Source: Coccinella septempunctata
Lineage: Eukaryota; Arthropoda; Insecta; Coleoptera; Coccinellidae
Assembly: GCF_907165205.1 (NCBI RefSeq)
Contig: NC_058191.1
Coordinates: 2,420,501 to 2,484,500, forward strand
DNA length: 64,000 nt
Reading direction: 5' to 3'
Shown here: positions 43,363-54,416 of the stretch, piece by piece
Position numbering within the stretch: position 1 is the stretch's first letter
How the letters are laid out: each line of letters begins with the position of its first letter
Notes under the pieces: model-generated
What the model saw: the letters and a program-made list of their open reading frames with translations, nothing else
The model's database searches: none
What the model was told of the DNA's origin: nothing
Program-made: the position numbers and the translations under genes

Positions 43363-44291
43363 CACGAATTTTTTGCATGGCAACATGAGATTTGTGTGCA
43401 TGGGCGTTGTCCTGCAAAAACAAAACACCTTTGGATAGCTTTCCGCGTCTTTTCTCCTTAATTTTTTTCCGTAGAGTGGTCGGTAATGTCGAGAAGTAAT
43501 TTCCGGTTATTGTTCTACCCTTATCTAAAAAAATCAATCATGATTACTCCATGGCAATCCCAAAAAACTGAAGCAAGAACTTTTCCAGCAGATTTTTGGA
43601 CACGAAACTTCTTAGGTCTTGGAGAACCAGAGTGTCGCCATTCCATCGAGTGTTGCTTTGTTTCTGGATCGTAGAAATGTACCCAAGTCTCATCTATAGT
43701 AACAGTTCCGTTTAAGAAGTCTATATCGTTTTCAAATCGAGCACAGATGGAACCCGATGCTTCTACCCTTGCACGCTTTTGGTCAACATTCATACATTTG
43801 GGGATTCATTTTGCAGTAATTTTTCTCAGGTCCAAATTGACGTGAACTATATGATGAACGCGTTCGTATGAAATATTCAGTGTTTCAGATATCCGTTTTA
43901 GCCCAATTCGACGGTCTGATAAAAACTGGCCTTCCCGATCGGTCATCAACTTCAATGGAAAATTTACCTTTCTTGAAGCTTGCAGTCCAATTTTTCACGG
44001 TCGAATACGAAGGACATTGATCACCAAGGGTATTAAGCATATCTTCGTGAATCTGCTTACCTCTTAACCCTTTCAAATACAGGTACTTAATGATGGCTCC
44101 AATTCTTCGATTTTCACAATTTTGGTGGACATCTTCTTTCATTTAATTTATTGCGTAACTCTGGTTTACTTTTTTGGCCTCAAACTTCACACTGACACTT
44201 CTAATGAGTTATTGTTCGTTGCTATGGTAACGCAATATTTTATTTTATGCGAGGAACTGGTTTAGGCTACCTACATAAATACATCCTCGTA
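43363..44291 (-). mobile_element. Mariner element (copy 3), 3'-truncated
   Basis: The 5' end is intact (complement CATCCTCGTA at 44291), but the 3' end stops at about 43363, before the terminal repeat. Minus-strand frames encode GDQCPSYSTVKNWTASFKKG, TIDETWVHFYDPETKQ, SVFWDCHGVIMIDF and FLQDNAHAHKSHVAMQKI. Most of the linker between the helix-turn-helix and the RISE...-type block is deleted. It abuts the LINE remnant directly. Confidence 0.85.
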
Positions 44292-44365
44292 TATACCTCA
44301 ATTTTATATTGACGAATGCAAACAAAATAATGGTAGTCATGAATAAAGATATCTATCTATCTATC
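44292..44365 (+). repeat. LINE-like 3' end with (TATC)n tail
   Basis: The sequence ends GAATAAAGATATCTATCTAT, CTATC, a tail form common at LINE 3' ends. It directly follows mariner copy 3 and so may be the 3' end of the LINE that stops at 43361. Confidence 0.5.
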
Positions 44366-45338
44366 GAAACACATGTTGTGGTTGAATAACTCATCATAGT
44401 GAGAATCAGTTTTTAGTTCGACCTAATTATTTCGATGCTCTTTTCACACAAATAAATCCATTACCCATCGGTGAACGACATAGGATCACTTTCCATATTA
44501 AAAAGTCCATTTCCTCGAAAGCTCATACTCCAAAATTACATAACGGGTAGCCTATCAAGGTTTATATTTCAGATCAAAGGGTTTCATATTGCGAGAATTG
44601 ACGAAAATGGGAGCTGGAAGGTCTTCAAAACTTTAGAATACCGATATAGAACATTGGCCCTCGCAAGTATCGATTCTGGCCATTGGACTGGACATAATGT
44701 GGAGAGCACTTTGGGGTCGGCGCTTCGAAGTTTGACCTCGTATCGACTTTTAATGGTGTAGTTGTTATAGTGTAATGGAGGGTACGGCCCGCTGGATTGT
44801 CAGAACTTCGATATTAAAGAGGCGATGGGAGTTATTCGGGGTCCACATGGTCATTTCTGCCGAGTTACCTCTGATTGAAATATCGTTCGAAACAGTTGTA
44901 CCACTGAATGTTCATCCAGACCAATTTCGAGTTCGAGTAGAGTCGATTTCGGCATTTGAATACAAATGCGAATAGCGTCATTGGGATTACAATGGCCTGA
45001 TTTACGAACTATAAAGTTAGCTTGTTATTGTACTTTGAATAGGTGTCACAATCCTATTATCTTGGTTTTGCAAGGACACTCCCGACACCTTTTCATTCTG
45101 TCCCCTTCCATTCTTTGCTGAATATTATCCTTTTTCCAACTTTATTAGGATTCTGCCTGTCTATACGTCCCGGAACAATTGAATTTCAAAGACGGTGCTA
45201 ATATTTCACAGCAAGGCATTTCTTGAGTTGTAGTTTATTGCTATGTAATTGGCCATCGATCTCAGGTCCTTCGGCCTGCTTAATTAGGTTGTTTTTAATT
45301 TCTAAAGAGTAGAAAGATGGGAAACGAAGCGTCTAAAT
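44366..45338. other. Appl intron sequence, unassigned
   Basis: Two short open frames (44471-44761, 44775-44975) have no recognisable domain and no splice context. Confidence 0.3.
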
Positions 45339-46086
45339 ACAGTGACTCCAGCAACACGTGGCGACAATGGGGAATTCTCCCCAATTTGGGATATCACGGC
45401 ATATGAAAACTGAATAATTATGAGTTTCATTTATGAATTTTTCAAATGCACTGGGAAAACTATTCAAATTCATTCTTCAAATATGAGGTTTTAAAATTTA
45501 AATCACTTCGTTTCTAGTTCACGAGTTGGGAACAGCGCCCACTAGAAAATAAAAAGAACAATGGATTGTTTATAAAATAACAGCTGTTGATTTGCAGCTA
45601 TCATAAGGCGCGTACTCACTAGCGAGCCTCAACAGCAACCGGCCATAAAAATTCCATAAAATTTGCACGACCTTCCTCGTTCGTCGCAGACTTCATAGAC
45701 AGCCATCTTTGTCTATCTCATCAAGATAGTCTATTTGTTGTCCTTTATTATCAACGGATATTTCAGTTAATGTTGCCAACTTGTGCAATAGAAACGAAAC
45801 GCTTTGAATTACTTAAAATAATTTTTTTTTTGGGAAACGGTTGAAATGATTATTTCAAAATGTGACGTTTCAAAGATATTTCATGAAAAATACATCATTT
45901 TCGTCAGAAGGTGTATTCCCTATTGGAAATTTTGCAAGAATATGGCGGCTTCGAAGCACAGATTACAATGCTTTGATCTGAAATTCAGAATGCGAATTGG
46001 GCCACGCCACGTCACGTGACCAAATCCGCAAAAAACGGTGAAAAACGAGACCACAGTTATCGCCACTGTCTCATTAGAATCATTGT
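45339..46086 (+). mobile_element. Non-autonomous TIR element carrying repeat R-A (copy 3)
   Basis: The left end reads ACAGTGACTCCAGCAACACG, TGGCGACAAT; the right end on the minus strand reads ACAATGATTCTAATGAGACA, GTGGCGATAA. The interior from 45365 matches R-A copies 1 and 2. The same terminal sequence bounds the short element at 52968-53163, which also shares the AAGAATATGGCGG segment, so both belong to one family. About 750 bp, non-coding. Confidence 0.7.
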
Positions 46087-46398
46087 AAGACTAAAGTGAT
46101 GTGAGCTCCATTTAGTGTTTCAAATATGTTACAAAGACTCTGAGACTGGTTAAAATATTAATTTGAGCAAATTTTGTAAGATTTCAGATTGCCATTTTGA
46201 TCGAAGAGGTAAAAAAAAGTATTCGGTCTTTAGTACCTACTAGAGATATGAGGGCGTTTCCTATCTTTCTCCTCTATAATCTTTGATTAATTTCAAAGAA
46301 TTTTTACGTTATCTTCGAGTTGGGAATGATGACCATGAATATTTTACTGAAAAGCTTTGGGTGAAGTTAGCCTGGACTTTCTCGAAATTTTTTATGCT

Positions 46399-46432
46399 GA
46401 GCAGCACAAACCTAGCATGGTTTGTGCTGCTC
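46399..46432. repeat. Perfect 14-bp hairpin
   Basis: GAGCAGCACAAACC and GGTTTGTGCTGCTC separated by TAGCAT. It lies 110 bp upstream of the large palindrome and could form a small stem-loop. Confidence 0.8.
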
Positions 46433-46542
46433 TGTGCTTTTTTCCATACGGTTCTCAAGATATTTCACAAAATGCATTAAATGGACCACCCCGGAAAAAA
46501 GAAAATGAAGAAAAATTTAGCCCAGAAGCAGAAGTTTGTTTT

Positions 46543-47582
46543 ATACAGGGTGTTCCTAAATTGAACGTACAAACGAAAAGGGGAGATTCCTTAAGTGAGT
46601 TTAAGAAAAAAAAGTTCCATAAACATGGGGTCGCAAACGTTTCGTTTTCGAGATACAGAGTGTTGAAGTTTGAATTTTTTTTTAAGTTTTTTTCTCATAG
46701 TATCTACACTTCACAAGATATTCAACTGAAATTTGGCATAGATATTACATTTTAGAGTTCTCACCTCGTGAAATGGCAATTTCGGTAGAAGATCTACAGG
46801 GTGATATTTTTTCTGGAACACTGCCACCTGTTCTTCTGCAGAACTTTTTTTTGGTGAGCAACTGTTGATTTGAAAAAATGTAAAAAGAAGCTTTGTTCTT
46901 ATACTAAACTTTTCGGTCTCTTGTAGTTTTGTCGTATCTACCAACGTTTTCGAGAAAAAAAATTTTGAACGATTCTCTCGAAATCCTCGTGAAAATCCAA
47001 ATTACGATGGGAAGGCCACTTTGTAAGCTGTGGTGAATGAATTCAGTGTCAGTTTAAAAAAACAAACGTTCAATAATTTGATGTGTCAAAACTGGCACTG
47101 AATTCATTCACCACAGATTACAAACTGGCCTTCCTATCATAGTAACGAGAATTTCGAGAGAATCGTTCAAAATTTTTTTTCTCGAAATCGTTGGTAGATA
47201 CGACAAAACTACAAGAGACCGAAAAGTTCGGTATAAGAACAAAGCCTCTTTTTACATTAACAGTTGCTCACCAAAAAAAAGTTCTGCAGAAGAACAGGTG
47301 GCAGTGTTCCAGAAAAAATATCACCCTGTAGATATTCTATAGAAATTGCCATGTCACGTGGTGAGAACTCTAAAATGTGATATCTATGCAAAATTTCAGT
47401 TGAATATCTTGTGAAGTGTAGATACTATGAGAAAAAAACTTGAAAAAAATTCAAACTTCAACACTCTGTATCTCGAAAACGAAACGTTTACGACCCCATG
47501 TTTATGGGACTTTTTTTTCTTAAACTCACTTAAGGAATCTCCCCTTTTCGTTTGTACGTTCAATTTAGGAACACCCTGTATA
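46543..47582. mobile_element. 1.04-kb palindromic (foldback) element
   Basis: The two halves are complementary almost from end to end. ATACAGGGTGTTCCTAAATT at the left matches the complement of AATTTAGGAACACCCTGTAT at the right, and similarity continues through CGTTTCGTTTTCGAGATACA, TCTACAGGGTGATATTTTTT and TGTGGTGAATGAATTCAGTG to a spacer of only about 40 bp near 47052-47090. Arms are about 500 bp with few mismatches. There is no coding frame other than mirror-image chance frames. It lies in the large Appl intron, where its transcript would form a long hairpin. Confidence 0.9.
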
Positions 47583-48689
47583 GTTATGCTGAATTACACT
47601 TGTGCCGTTAGATTTTCAAAAAAAATTAAATTAAATTTTATTCTAAAATTATAACAATCATTAGATTCAAAATCAAGTATTTCTGAATTATCTGAATGAA
47701 ATGAAAGTACACATTGCCAAAATTTCTCATTTTCCTGGAGAAAGGAGAAATTTCAACAACACTATAAACCTAGCCCAATTCAAAACAACAATTTTTTTCC
47801 AAAAATCGTAAAGTACTGAAATTTCTTCATACACATTTGAAAGTAGGCAAGATTTAGTTTCAGTTTTCGATGAACTCACTCCTATTGAATAATTGTAACT
47901 GGATTATTCACTGTTCGGATTAGATTCTAAGCTCCAGAATCATCTTAACTATGAATAATTCATCAAATAAGTCTAATAAACTAATACCACCAATTATCAT
48001 TGAAATAGTTTCGGTAGATTCACACATCCAACAGTGAAACATACCCATGTCGCAATTTCCCTATTGTCGTAATAATTCTCGAGCGAATTAATGATAATTA
48101 ATGCGAGTTCATACTCAACTCTAGAGTCGCCATCCAACCTTCCATCCACGCATATTCTCGGTTATCCCAACCCTGCCTAATGTTGCCCTAGATTCTATTT
48201 CTGCCTCGAATTTCGCCTCTAGACGCATTAATTTTCCGAGAAATTCCCTGCCAAGCTTTCCCCGTGATGTCTTCGCATGCGAAAATCGAATGGCACACTT
48301 GGAAAACACCATTTCGGCTGTACTCATATGAATCTTAGTGCTTCATGTTCATATCTAGTTCATGTTCCATTTTCTGTTCAAGTTTTCGTGTAAATAGATT
48401 CAGGAATAGGTAGAGGTATCTTGGAGCTGAGTGCTGAGTTTCTAATTGTTACATTTGGATTTCTATTAGATGTAATAAAGAAAGCAATTATGGAGGTTAC
48501 CGAGGATGGGAAAATGTTGTCAGCATTTCGCGTGGTGCTTCAAGACACACGGTGTCGATTGATACGAATGGGGTAGTTTATATAAGTCGAGAAATTAGAC
48601 TTCTGAGCAAGCCGAAGTGCTCTGAGAATTGTGAAGAAAACGTGCGTCTCAAAGAATGAAGAATTCATTTCTTGAATACGATACTCTTT
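47583..48689. other. Appl intron sequence, nothing recognised
   Basis: AT-rich; a frame at 48121-48327 on the minus strand has no recognisable domain. Confidence 0.35.
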
Positions 48690-50460
48690 GATGCTTTTTA
48701 TCTCCTGGAAATCCTTGGATTACTAGGGAAATAATACAATTATGCAACAAAAAAGAAGCTCTATATGAAAATGGCAAAATGATGTATCAAATATAAATCT
48801 TAAATATGAGTACAAAAACTCAGTCAAAGAAGTAAATAAAAGTGTTATACTTAATGAGTATAATTAATTTGATAGCAACTCTGGTGACTCTGAGCGTATA
48901 TGGCAACTAATTATTAACAAACTAGGTGAAAGAGTGAATACAAAAGAATATATCAAATATATCGTAGATCAAGATATCTAATAATGTAAAAATAACTGAT
49001 TCGAATGAAAAAGCAAACAAAATGAATTATTACTTTTGCAATGTAGGTAAAGATTTAGCGAATAAAATAATAAAACCGCAAAATAAAGTATGTAACCTGC
49101 CTCCAATGAACTCCAACACTATTTGTCTACATATGACAGATAAAATAGAAGTTGCAGGGGTAATTAAAAATTCAAAAATGGGAAGGGTGGAATTAAAGGG
49201 GGTGAATACTGGAGTAATAAAAGTTTTATCTAATTTATAGCTGAGCCTCTATCATATATAATAATCTTGTGCTTCCGTGGAGGTGAATGGCCTGATGATC
49301 TTAAATGAGCTGAAATTATTCCCATACCTAAATCAAAAGGTGAACATCATTCTGAAAATTATAGGTCTATTCCACTTATTTCGAATTTTGCAAAAATATT
49401 AGAAACAAATTTTACACAAAAGACTATTAAACTTTATTAGAAAATGTAAAATTATATCAAATAAGCAATATGGATTTTTGAAGGGTAAAGGAATAAACGA
49501 TGCATCAAATTTTATTGTGGACTGAATGAGATAGCTGACTGGCTAGCATTAAACAAATTATCGCTGTATATTGATAAAATTGTATTGTTGACGTTCGGTA
49601 ATTATTGTGATAGTGTACCTGATACAATGCATATAGAAAAATCAAAATCAAAAATAAAGATGTGAAAAGGGTTGAACAAAGTAAATAATCAATCAATTCT
49701 AGATTATAGATTAAGATGGGATATTTATATAGAGAAAATACTGAAAAAAAACAAAATATCTAGTCTTTGTCTTCAGAAAAATATCGAAATTCATGCAGCA
49801 AAAAATTCTAATGATAATCTATTATGCACTATTCCATAGTATATTAAATTATGTTATATTAGCTTGGGATGGCGCCTACCCAACACAAATAATCTTACTA
49901 CAATATAAATTATTGAAAATAATAAGTAAAAATAGAATTGTATATGAAAAAATTATATAGAACAAATACTGAAAAAAAACAAAATATCTAGTCTTTTTCT
50001 TTAGAAAAATATTGAAATTTATACAGCAAAAGACTCTAATGATAATCTATTATGCACTATTTCATAGTATATTAAGTTATGGTATATTAGCTTGGGAAGG
50101 TGCCTACCCAAGACAAATAATCTTACTACAATATAAATTATTAAAAATAGAATTGTATATGAAAAAATTTCTAAAATATTGAGCAACAATTTGCTCTATA
50201 TAGAATCAATATTATATCATTATGAAACTCTTTCTAATATGTTTGCTGAGTCAACCAGTGCTAATAGATATAAGAGTGTTCAATTACCAAAAAGAACTAA
50301 AAGAGTTAGCAGTAAAAGGAGTTATGTCAAAGCAGTTCTTATTTAATAGCCCACCTAATGAATATAAAATTATTGTAAGCAAAACCAAAAGAAAGAAAGA
50401 TTAAAAAAATTGGAAAATATTAATGTTGCATGAAATATAATTTGAATTGAAAAAATAATA
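48690..50460 (+). pseudogene. AT-rich LINE remnant
   Basis: Plus-strand pieces in several frames: ILGLLGK-like PWIT...KKEALYENGK, FNEYYFCNVGKDLANKI-type text, EIIPIPKSKGEHHSENYRSI, PLISNFAKILE, ISNKQYGFLKGKGINDAS and ADWLALNKLSLYID. The order matches a LINE reverse transcriptase from the pre-RT linker to the thumb. Codons are very A/T-biased compared with the other LINEs. It contains a local tandem duplication and ends in an A-rich stretch near 50460. Non-functional. Confidence 0.7.
49735..50165 (+). repeat. ~230-bp tandem duplication inside the LINE remnant
   Basis: GAAAAAAAACAAAATATCTA near 49743 recurs near 49971, and both are followed by AATGATAATCTATTATGCAC and ATAATCTTACTACAATATAA. Copies differ at about one base in ten, so the duplication is not very recent. 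Confidence 0.75.
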
Positions 50461-51429
50461 AATAAAAAAGGGATAATAATATAATTACAATGATAATAAT
50501 TGTCAACAGAACAAGATAATACGAGAACAACAGAGCACTCAAACGTACTTTTATTTTGATGCTGGATTTTTGCTTTTATACTGAGGTCAGTTTTTTTTGT
50601 AATTTAGTTTAGTTTATATTTACTTTCTTAGTTTTACACAACCAGTCTCACAAACAGTTAACTGTGTTCACCTCTGTGAGAGTATGCTGGAAAGTGTATT
50701 TTCTATGTATATTTTTTCTAACTGGTTCCAGAAATTGAAATTGAAAACTTCCCTATGGTTTGCTGACGGTTTAGGAATCAAATATATCAATAATAGGTGG
50801 TCTACGCATATCTGCATATAAAAATTGTAGGAAGAGTGGAGAAAATTTGCAGAATAATTCATTCAAAAGATACTATAGAAAAACCATAACCCGTCTCCCT
50901 TTTTCTCCGTATATTCAAATATCCCATTTCCTTTCGCATCTGGACTCTGGAGAGGCATACTGGAGAGTCGAAGGCATTATTCGTATTATATTCTAAAATA
51001 TATTTTGCTCGAACCACTTCATGTTTTTTTATGGGAGTAACCCAGGATCAATACCCACAGAATATTTCCCGTCATCATGGAATGGGATTAAGCAGATATA
51101 TCCTTCCAACAATATTGCATCCGGAGCTGAAAACCGTGTCAATTAGGGTTAGGGAATTTACGATAGAAGGGGAGAATCTTCGTTATTTCAGTGTCCTTTC
51201 ACATAAAATTTCGGGTCCGAGTCTGTCCAGTTGCCACTGATGATCGTTAGGATCGGTGTGGATAATATTGGAAGGAATTTATCGACGAGGCGAATCTAGG
51301 GGAGTCTTTCGACGGCAATATTCATTCATTACCCCATGAATCTCAAGAGAAGGAGAATGAGAGCTATACAATAAGAGATTTTATCTCGATTCGACAAAAA
51401 TAGGAGTTGTGTCCATCCAGAAATAAAAA
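50461..51429. other. Appl intron sequence, nothing recognised
   Basis: No supported gene or repeat. Confidence 0.35.
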
Positions 51430-52870
51430 GAATCAAGGACAGCTGGTGGAGAGAAAAAGCTAGTTAATACGAGCTTACACCGCGCCGATAACCATGACTA
51501 CAGACGTTTTTTCAAAGCTATTAGAATTGTTTATGGTCCAAGCAGAAAAGCTAACTTTCCTATAAGCGATGCTCATGGAGTTATCCTAACTGATGATAGA
51601 AAAATTCTCGAAAGATGGAAAGAGCATTGCTCTCAGTCCGATGACATCGCTTCATGACGAAATCTCAATGTCGGAAATGGTAAGTGCAATAAAAATATGA
51701 AAAATAATAAATCACCAGGTCTAGACGGCGTTCCAGCGGAGATATTCAAAGCCCTGGATGAAGACATTGTCAATAGTCTCCTAGCACTATTCCGCAGGAT
51801 CTGGGAACAAGGAGATGTGCCACAAGACTTCAGAGACGCTTTAGTTATCAACCTCTATAAGAACAAAGGCGATACGTCAAATTGCAACAATAACAGGGGC
51901 ATATAGTTGCTTAGTGTGACCGGTTAAATTCTCTCGAAGATTGTAGCTAATCGTCTGGTTGCACTCTTAGAAAAGCTATTACCTCAATCCCAGTGCGGCT
52001 TTTAACCCAATAGAGGTACGGTGGACCAAATTTACACACTGCGACAGCTTCAAGAGAAGGCCCGTGAACAACAATCAAGAATCTATACAGCCTACATCGA
52101 TTTAAGTAAGGCCTTCGACTCGGTGAATCGGAGAGCGCTATGGAAAATCATGGGACGCCTTGGAGTACCCGAAAAATTCTTAGCAGTGTGTAAAAGCCTC
52201 CTTACCAACAACACCGCTAGAATACAGCAAAATGGCTCTACAACCGACCATTTCTTAACCAACTCTGGGATAAAACAAGGCTAAGTGTTAGCGCCTTTAC
52301 TGTTCAATATTTAGCTGTCTCGATAATTGCTGACATGAGTATGCCTGTAAGAGGTGTTGAAATAAGATTCAGATTTGATGGAGGCCTGTTTAACCTGAAA
52401 CGCCTCAGAGCAAAAACCCGTACGAAGTTCATCACAGAGATTCAATATGCAGACGACTGCGCACTTATCGCTATAGCAGCTCAGAGGATCTACTGATAAT
52501 GTTGGACACCTATAAACATATACATATATGAAGCTTTAAGCTTCAGACTCAATATCGACTAAACCAAAATCCTGGTCCAACAGAAAACCTTCAAACAGAT
52601 ATCAGCCTGGAGGATGAAACTCTAGAACAGGTTGAGCAGTTCAAATACTTGGGAAGCTTCATAATTACTGGGGCTAACCTGGATACGGAAATACACAACC
52701 GTTTCAATTCGGCATCACGGCATCCATTCTGGAAGCTAAAGGAGAGAGAGTTTCCAAATCACGACCTCAATCTGAAGAACAAGACAATTGTTTACAAAGC
52801 AGTGGTCATTGAAATATCGACCAAAAAAGTCTAAGAAGAATTTTTGGTAGTCCTGGTTTTAACAAAGTCG
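51430..52870 (+). pseudogene. LINE reverse transcriptase remnant, YADD type
   Basis: Plus-strand pieces: DYRRFFKAIRIVYGPSRKAN, MKNNKSPGLDGVPAEIFKAL, FRDALVINLYKNKGDTSNCN, YTAYIDLSKAFDSVNRRALW, KFITEIQYADDCALIA (catalytic box) and EQFKYLGSF...DLNLKNKT. It is the same family as the LINE split by the Jockey element at 16-21 kb. Several stops and indels lie between the pieces, and the C-terminal finger was not found. Confidence 0.85.
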
Positions 52871-52967
52871 ATATTGAAATTCAAAACAAGGAATAGAATT
52901 TGAATTACGCGCCCTTAAATTATAAAACAGAAAAGTGTAATCAAACAGTTTTTGTGTGGTGACGGTT

Positions 52968-53163
52968 ACAGAGACTCTAACGAGGCAGTGGCGACAATTG
53001 TGGTCTCGTTTTTCATCGTTTTAGCAAGAATATGGCGGATTTGGCCACGTAAGCCAATCCGCATTCCGAATTAGAGATTATAGCATTGAAATCTGTGCTT
53101 CTAAGCCGCCATATTCTTGCTAAATTTCCAATTGTCGCCACTGTCTCGTTAGAGTCACTGCAG
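52968..53163. repeat. 196-bp MITE
   Basis: The ends ACAGAGACTCTAACGAGGCA, GTGGCGACAATT and (minus strand) GCAGTGACTCTAACGAGACA, GTGGCGACAATT are inverted repeats. The centre is itself palindromic around GCAAGAATATGGCGG. It is a short relative of 45339-46086. Confidence 0.82.
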
Positions 53164-53635
53164 TACAGTACAGTACGTTTTAAGCGCCATCGCATTGTCA
53201 AATGAGGCAAACACAAGCCAAAATGTAGTCGGTTATCTAGAGATATGAGGGCGTTTCCTATCTTTAGGTCCATTCGTCTGTTTCTCGTTGTAGTGCAATC
53301 CACACTACACTTTGCATCAGCTGATTTTCAGTGTAATTGTGCAAACGCATAAAAAAACACTGACGTTAGGTTGTCACGCTCATAGACTAATAATTATTCT
53401 GATTTAATAGATGGTAACGTTTCTCAGAATGTTTGTTACTTTTTCATCTTCTTGTGAAGTGATGAACTTATCGCAAATTTCAAATTTAATCGTACCCATT
53501 TTGAAGTATATAACTGTGACGTCCGTGACATTAACATCAAATTTTGCATTTCACACCACAGAACACAAATATTGCACCTCATTTCGACCTTATAGAACAT
53601 AAATACATGGAAAGGACATTGACGTGCTATGAATG
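53164..53635. other. Flank sharing a 29-bp block with the other family member
   Basis: CTAGAGATATGAGGGCGTTT, CCTATCTTT at about 53237-53265 also occurs at about 46247-46275, downstream of the related element at 45339-46086, so the repeat unit may be longer than its inverted ends suggest. Confidence 0.5.
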
Positions 53636-54416
53636 TAAAGAGTGTTTCAAATCATGCGGTTTTTTTTTTAAAACAAATAAAACACATAATTTGCAATCGT
53701 TTTATAAAACTTTTTATTGGTAATTGAAGTATCAGTTATGACATTTATAAAAGAAAAATAATATCCCAAATGGCCACCTCTTGCAGCTCTACAGACGTTT
53801 GAATTTTCAATGAAATTTTGACATAATTAAGGCTCTAACTCTCTGATGACACGAATAATTTCATTCTTTAGTTCAGGAAGCGCTTGTGGATTATTCTTAT
53901 AGACCTGGCGTCTCACATAACGCCCCAAGAAAATAGTCCAACGATGTCAAATCACATGATCTTGGTGGCCAATTGACATCAGCGTTTCTGGAGATTATTC
54001 GTCCCGGAAATTATTGTTTCAATAAATCAATTGTGTCATTTGCGAAGTGAGGTGTAGAGCCATCCTGTTGAAACCAAATGTCCTCTTTATCAATATTTAT
54101 TAATTCAGGCCACAAAAATTCGATTATCACCGAACCGGTCTCTTGAAATTTGTTAATAATTCGACCAACAGTGCTTTCAGATGGACGATTGTGTGAACCA
54201 TAAAATTCACGTAATTTTCTGAAAACACTTTTCACAGAACGCTGATTTTCATGAAATAATTTAACAATCTGAACGCGTTGTTGTAACGTGTACGAAGCAA
54301 TTTTTATAAATGTCGTACATCGTACTTTTTGAATGTTAAAATACCCAGACAAATTCGGTGCGCCATCTAATTTTATTTTTTCTTAAGAAAAACCGCGCAA
54401 TTTGAAACACCCTTTA
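53636..54416 (-). mobile_element. Internally deleted Tc1/mariner-related element
   Basis: The ends GAGTGTTTCAAATCATGCGG and (minus strand) GGGTGTTTCAAATTGCGCGG are inverted repeats. The minus strand encodes a helix-turn-helix part (YTLQQRVQIVKLFHENQRSV, PSESTVGRIINKFQETGSV), then after a deletion DIWFQQDGSTPHFANDTIDL with one catalytic Asp, and out of frame VNWPPRSCDLTSLDYFL. The first catalytic Asp block is gone. About 780 bp against roughly 1.2-1.3 kb for intact relatives. Confidence 0.8.

Noticed and set aside
44471..44975. Two adjacent plus-strand frames as a gene
   Set aside because: No recognisable domain, no linked splice sites, and both lengths are within chance expectation for the region.
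46283..46480. Small hydrophobic protein
   Set aside because: The frame runs through a perfect hairpin and has no homologous look or gene signals.
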